From DATKYQ01 sp035528415 (GTDB lineage: Bacteria; Myxococcota; B64-G9): a stretch of DNA of 64,000 nucleotides. Of the stretch, positions 60,239 to 64,000 are shown one piece after another; within the stretch, counting starts at the first letter, position 1; every line of letters starts with the position of its first letter. The stretch covers positions 56,475-120,474 of the forward strand of contig DATKYQ010000084.1 in assembly GCA_035528415.1 (NCBI GenBank), read 5' to 3'. Below the pieces are notes generated by a model. That model was not told where the DNA came from and ran no database searches. It was given only the letters and a program-made list of their open reading frames with translations. Made by a program: the position numbers and the translations under genes.

Positions 60239-61399
60239 CTATTCCCTCCTGTCGAAGATCGAGCGGCGTAGCCGCTCGAGCCCGGCGATATCGTGCACAT
60301 CCTGCTCGAGCAACGCTACGTTCACCAGTGACGAGCGATCTGCGAGCTTGCGGCGCAATTCTTCAACCCGGCGCAGATCACGATCCGCAAGCATCTGAAG
60401 CATGCGCTGCGCACGTTCCATCACCGCGATCGAGCGTTCGACTTGTTCCTGAGAGCCGGCTCGCAAGGCGGTAAGCTTCTCGACCAGCAGCTGGCGCCAG
60501 GTTGGTCCTTGCGGCAGGGGTGGAGGAGCCGGGCTGACACGGTTTACAACAAGAACCTCGGGCGCCAGGTCGCGGCTGGTCAAGCGCCTGTGTAGCGCGA
60601 GGACCTCCTGAGACTGGCTCGCATCAGGCGAGGATACCAACACGAAAGAAGAGGAGTCCGAACGCAGGATCTCTTTCAGGGCGGCCGCACGCTCGCGAAA
60701 GCCCTCCATCAGTCCGGAGAAGAGATCGATGAAGGTGGCCAGTTCCTTGAGGAAGGCTAAGCCTGTGAACTTAGAAAGGATTTTGACGATGTAGCCGCCT
60801 GAGAAATCCAGCGCCAGCAGGCCTATTTTCCCAGCCAGCAAGGCGGGGCGCATCAGCCAGCGATAGCCATTGTCGTCAAGCACGTCCAGGATCCGATCGG
60901 GGGCGTCGAGGAAGTCCATTCCGTGAATCGTGGGGGGGGTATCTACTACCACCAGATCGTATTCGCCCCTCATGTACAGGTGATATAGATCTTCCATGGC
61001 AGCATACTCGCGGGAACCAGCCAGGTCTTCGCACAGGCGGCGGAAGAAGGGATGTGTGAGAATTTTCGTGCGCCGCTCGGGATCGGACACTTCGCGGGCG
61101 ATCAATTCTTTCAGACTGCGCCCCGTATCGAGCATGACCACATCGAGCGGCACACGCGCCCGGACCGAGAGCTGTTCGAGGGTTCCCACTGTTAAAGTTT
61201 GCGTTTGTCCCGCCTCCAGCTTGGCTAGGCCCAGTGCGCTAGCCAGACGCATGGCCGGGTCGATCGTCAACACCAGGGCCCGCCGCCCCATAACCGCCGC
61301 CTGGAGCCCCAGCGTGGCGGCCAGCGTGGTCTTGCCGACTCCACCGGGACCCATGCTGACGATGATACGCTTTTCTAAGACGCTCTGCCCGAGGTTCAT
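60239..61399 (-). CDS. ArsA/GET3-like ATPase (second of tandem pair)
   Basis: The 386-residue protein has a deviant Walker A (GPGGVGKTT), LTIDPAMRLASALG, VVVDTPPTIHGMDFLDAP and a C-terminal helical region. It is related to ArsA/Get3 anion-transporting ATPases but has no metal-binding CxxC for arsenite or for the Get3 zinc dimer. It overlaps the first ArsA-like gene by four bases. Such tandem pairs are common in Myxococcota-like genomes and their function is unknown. Confidence 0.85.
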   Translation of the reverse strand: MNLGQSVLEKRIIVSMGPGGVGKTTLAATLGLQAAVMGRRALVLTIDPAMRLASALGLAKLEAGQTQTLTVGTLEQLSVRARVPLDVVMLDTGRSLKELIAREVSDPERRTKILTHPFFRRLCEDLAGSREYAAMEDLYHLYMRGEYDLVVVDTPPTIHGMDFLDAPDRILDVLDDNGYRWLMRPALLAGKIGLLALDFSGGYIVKILSKFTGLAFLKELATFIDLFSGLMEGFRERAAALKEILRSDSSSFVLVSSPDASQSQEVLALHRRLTSRDLAPEVLVVNRVSPAPPPLPQGPTWRQLLVEKLTALRAGSQEQVERSIAVMERAQRMLQMLADRDLRRVEELRRKLADRSSLVNVALLEQDVHDIAGLERLRRSIFDRRE

Positions 61400-62358
61400 G
61401 CCGGCCTCCCGGCGGGCTCCGCAGGCCGGCCCGAAAAGACGATCTCGAACGCCGCGCTGATCTGCTCGATAGTGTCCGCGTCCCCGGTTGAATTCAGGAT
61501 CTCGGGTAGATAGACGCATGGCAAATCGATACCGGCACGCAGGCGATCGAGGTAGATCTCCTGCAGGCGCAATCGCATGCGATGAAGCCGGCAGCTTTCT
61601 GCCAACGAACGGCCGATGTCGATACCGGCGGCTATCCGACAGACATTCTCGATTTGCTTGTCATACGGATCATCAAGAGTGCGATTGGCGACCAGCGTGC
61701 CGATCGGCAATCCAAGATCGTCCTTGAGCCGATGGTAGAGATCGACAGACTCGGTAACCGGCAATTCCTCGGGCAGTACCACGATATTAACAGCACACCT
61801 GTTCCGATCGGCGATCAGAGACTGGATCCAGGCCGCGCCGTCATGCAAGGGCCCACGTGAGACGCTTTCCAGCACCGAGCGCGGAGCCCCGAGCATCAGC
61901 GTGCCCGGCCCGGACGAGGGCGCATCGGTGACGATCAGATCGTAGTCGCCCTGCTCGACAAGGTAAGCCAGATGACCCAGCATCAGGATCTCGGAAAGTG
62001 CCGGCACCGCCCTGAGGAAGCGCCGCACCGCACGCTGCTCGAAGACCGCCCGGTAGACAGAGCGCAACTTAAGCATCCGCATAGCGTAGGTCTGCAGCGC
62101 ATCGGCCGGGGTGAGATTGCGCCAGTCGAGTCGCGGCCCCAGAGACAACGGGCCGTTCCCGGCCGGTGTGATTCCGAAAAGAGATGGAATCTTACCGGAC
62201 GAACGGATCTCCGCGAGTAATACGTGCTTCTTCGCCCGGGCGGCCGCCAGGCCGAAGGCGGCGGACACAGCGGTCTTGCCGACGCCGCCCTTGCCGGTGA
62301 AGAAGACAAGGCGCTTGGCGCCGATAGTTGAAAGCCGTCTGTTTTCCTTGACTTCCAC
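61396..62358 (-). CDS. ArsA/GET3-like ATPase (first of tandem pair)
   Basis: The 320-residue protein has TGKGGVGKTAVSAAFGLAAA, VTDAPSSGPGTLMLGAPRSV and RTLDDPYDKQ motifs of the ArsA-type SIMIBI class. It is shorter than its partner and diverged in the switch regions. Both probably form a heterodimer. Divergent from a ParA gene across 96 bases. Confidence 0.85.
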   Translation of the reverse strand: MEVKENRRLSTIGAKRLVFFTGKGGVGKTAVSAAFGLAAARAKKHVLLAEIRSSGKIPSLFGITPAGNGPLSLGPRLDWRNLTPADALQTYAMRMLKLRSVYRAVFEQRAVRRFLRAVPALSEILMLGHLAYLVEQGDYDLIVTDAPSSGPGTLMLGAPRSVLESVSRGPLHDGAAWIQSLIADRNRCAVNIVVLPEELPVTESVDLYHRLKDDLGLPIGTLVANRTLDDPYDKQIENVCRIAAGIDIGRSLAESCRLHRMRLRLQEIYLDRLRAGIDLPCVYLPEILNSTGDADTIEQISAAFEIVFSGRPAEPAGRPA

Positions 62359-62454
62359 GAATGAGGATTATAAGCGTCGTTTGCACGGACACAAGCTGAA
62401 TCTTGCCGCACCTGGCCAAGCACTACACGGCGGCTATTTACCGGGTTTTTGAGA

Positions 62455-63222
62455 ATGCGACGAATAGCTTTCATCAACGAAAAGGGCGGTAGTTGCAAGA
62501 CGACCCTGTCCGTCAATACGGCTGCATATATAGCCCATCACGGCCAGCGCGTGCTGCTGGTGGACATGGATCCACAGGGACAGGCGGGCAAGAGCCTGGG
62601 ATTTTACGTGCGGGATCTGTCTCCCAGTGTGAATGACCTGCTCATGGATCCGGCACTCAAGGCACAGGACGCAATTCGTGAAAGTCACATCGAGGGCCTG
62701 GACGTCCTGATCTCGAACAAAACGCTTGCGGATTTCCCAGTGGAGGTCGCCTCGCATGGCGATCGCGAGCGGAAGCTGGCCAATAAGATAGCCGGCGTGA
62801 GCAACTACGATTACATTATCTACGACTCACCGCCCTCCATGGGATTAATCAACACCAACGTCATGCTGGCCTGCGAGGAGATCGTCGTCCCGGTGAACCT
62901 GACCTACCTGGCACTCGACGGCTGCGCCGAGATCGTCGAGTCGGTCGACCGCATGCGCGAAAAGTTCGGCAAGCAGCACCTGGAGATCATCCTGGTGGTG
63001 CCAACTCTCTATCGCCCGACTAGGTTGGCCGACGAGATCATCCGCAAGCTGAAAAGCCACTTCCCCGGCAAGACGGCCAGGACGATCATCGGCTACAACG
63101 TAAAGATCGACGAGGCCCAAAGCTACGGCCAGAGTATCTGGGAATACTCCAGTTGGTCGCGCGGGGCGCATATGCTCGAATCGTTGGCCAAGGAAATCAT
63201 AAAGAGCGAATCACAGGGTTGA
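62455..63222 (+). CDS. ParA/Soj-type ATPase
   Basis: The 255-residue protein has a ParA Walker A (NEKGGSCKTT, where GV is replaced by SC), LLVDMDPQGQAGKSLG, YDSPPSMGLINTNVMLACEE and PVNLTYLALDGCAE. It belongs to the ParA/MinD superfamily. No parB is adjacent, so it is more likely involved in positioning a protein complex than in chromosome partition. The ATG at 62455 follows a weak ribosome site. Confidence 0.88.
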   Translation: MRRIAFINEKGGSCKTTLSVNTAAYIAHHGQRVLLVDMDPQGQAGKSLGFYVRDLSPSVNDLLMDPALKAQDAIRESHIEGLDVLISNKTLADFPVEVASHGDRERKLANKIAGVSNYDYIIYDSPPSMGLINTNVMLACEEIVVPVNLTYLALDGCAEIVESVDRMREKFGKQHLEIILVVPTLYRPTRLADEIIRKLKSHFPGKTARTIIGYNVKIDEAQSYGQSIWEYSSWSRGAHMLESLAKEIIKSESQG

Positions 63223-63258
63223 TTGCGGCCACGGGCAGTCGGTAATGGTCGGCCGAGG

Positions 63259-63819
63259 TTAGTGGTCCTTCAGGCGTGCCTCGAGTTCTTCTATGCGTTC
63301 GCGCAGGGCGGACAATTGTTCCTTGAACTTTGCACGCGAGCCCATGGCCTCGGTGAGCGCCGAGATACCCAGCTTCTTCTGAAAATCCTCCAGGGCCTTC
63401 TGGGTGGACGAGAAGAAGTCGCGCACATGGCGGGCCTTCTCCTCGACGGTCGTTTCCGAACGGCGAACAATTTTGTCGACCCGGCGTTCGGCTTCTTCCT
63501 TGAAGGACTGCACCGGTTGTGTCACGCGGCGCTGGATGAAATCGGATATCGATGTGCCACTGGTGCGAATGATCTCCTTGAGCATGCCAAGCGGCATGCG
63601 CGTGGTCTGCTTCTTCTGCTCTTCGTATAGGATCTGCGCCAGGGTGACCTCGGTCAGATCCTTGCCGCTGCGATTGTCGATGATCTGGACTTCCTGGCCG
63701 GCCTTGAGCAGGCCGGCAATTTCGTCCAGGGTGACATAGCGGCTCTCCAGCGTGTCATACAGCTTGCGATTGGTATAGCGCTTGATGATCCTGGTACTTT
63801 GCTGCTCGTTGTTTCCCAT
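63259..63819 (-). CDS. PhaR-type polyhydroxyalkanoate synthesis regulator
   Basis: The 186-residue protein begins with the PHB/PHA accumulation regulator DNA-binding domain (IIKRYTNRKLYDTLESRYVT then LDEIAGLLKAGQEVQIIDN) followed by TEVTLAQILYEEQKKQ and a C-terminal coiled coil (KEQLSALRERIEELEARLK). PhaR represses phasin and PHA synthesis genes. The ATG at 63819 was chosen; an in-frame ATG at 63885 would add 22 residues read from the repeat region at the right edge. Convergent with the ParA gene. Confidence 0.85.
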   Translation of the reverse strand: MGNNEQQSTRIIKRYTNRKLYDTLESRYVTLDEIAGLLKAGQEVQIIDNRSGKDLTEVTLAQILYEEQKKQTTRMPLGMLKEIIRTSGTSISDFIQRRVTQPVQSFKEEAERRVDKIVRRSETTVEEKARHVRDFFSSTQKALEDFQKKLGISALTEAMGSRAKFKEQLSALRERIEELEARLKDH

Positions 63820-63867
63820 GCCTACACTGCCTACTCCCGTTGATGACAGGATGTCAATACTGTCGTA

Positions 63868-63915
63868 GCCCAGGTCAAATGTCACATTAACTGCCCAGGG
63901 AAAATGTCACATTGA
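63868..63915. repeat. Two direct repeats near right edge, possible IS terminus
   Basis: Two 23-base units, at 63868-63890 and 63893-63915, differ at three positions and share GCCCAGG and AAATGTCACATT. Spacing is 25 bases. Multiple short repeats of this kind occur at the ends of IS21-like elements as transposase-binding sites. No transposase is within the window; downstream sequence to 64000 is AT-rich and has no gene that I can identify. Confidence 0.45.
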
Positions 63916-64000
63916 TTATGGCTGTTCTGTGCCGGGTAGATGAGTTTTTCTTTGTATGCTCCCCTTGTTTTTGAATTATTTGATTTTTTTCTGTACCGCA

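Noticed and set aside
1..64000. CRISPR arrays, tRNA or rRNA genes
   Set aside because: No regularly spaced repeats and no recognisable tRNA or rRNA sequence were seen on either strand.

Overview
The window looks like a chromosomal piece of a GC-rich (about 60%) Gram-negative anaerobe of the deltaproteobacterial kind (Myxococcota, Desulfobacterota or a related candidate phylum). Several signs point the same way: MYXO-CTERM-like C-terminal tails, a lipoprotein with an Asp/Gly/Ala-rich linker, a VIT/VWA protein with an AgmX/PglI-type C-terminus, tandem ArsA-like ATPases, and Hmc/Tmc, Hdr/Qmo, DsrC and DsrMK-type redox genes known mainly from sulfate reducers. No dsrAB, aprAB, sat, rRNA or tRNA gene was seen, so sulfate respiration cannot be claimed.

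Layout. 1-2.2 kb (minus): a BMC-H shell protein gene overlapping a permease that is fused to an HflK-like Band 7 domain and runs off the left edge. 2.4-5.5 kb: a secreted purple-acid-phosphatase-like enzyme facing a large lipoprotein glycosidase-like gene. 5.6-10.3 kb (plus): a ModE-like HTH protein, then a metal-uptake operon (His/Cys-rich membrane protein, outer-membrane barrel, ZnuA-like, ZnuB-like) without an ATPase gene. 10.3-14.1 kb: a TonB-dependent receptor, an S-component-like membrane protein and a fusion of a T-component-like membrane domain with a THEP1-type NTPase. 14.1-15.7 kb: a ceramidase-like lipoprotein.

15.7-24.3 kb (minus) is a respiratory operon that mixes Hmc and Tmc parts: a sigma-54 activator, TmcD-like, HmcE-like, HmcF-like, a 16-haem HmcA, HmcB, HmcC and a tiny HmcD-like gene. 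It diverges from 24.5-39.9 kb (plus): receiver, PAS kinase, HdrA/QmoA-like, QmoB-like, CCG protein, single-Cys DsrC, MetV and MetF, receiver, Rrf2 regulator, DsrM-like, DsrK-like, HEAT protein, receiver, PAS kinase, receiver. A good sigma-54 promoter with an upstream inverted repeat sits between the two arms. Inference: one redox-controlled regulon connects a methylene-THF reductase/Hdr-type cytoplasmic module, through DsrC and DsrMK-type proteins, to membrane quinone and periplasmic multihaem cytochrome.

40-54.8 kb holds mixed genes: VIT/VWA protein, a VapBC pair, an outer-membrane protein, a DtxR-FeoA regulator divergent from feoB, an ABC-2 exporter, mltG and ruvX, an M23 peptidase, an ECF sigma with a FecR-type anti-sigma, a sulfatase-modifying-factor-like protein and a truncated lyase-like gene. 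54.8-57.4 kb is a compact five-gene cluster with an SycD/LcrH-like TPR chaperone and helical, partly hydrophobic partners; it has its own sigma-54 promoter and a tandem palindromic upstream element. I consider it a candidate type III-like secretion or translocator island. 57.4-63.8 kb holds an M48 peptidase, a BamD-like lipoprotein, YjbQ, two ArsA-like ATPases, a ParA and a PhaR-type regulator. The right edge carries short direct repeats that may be the end of an insertion sequence.
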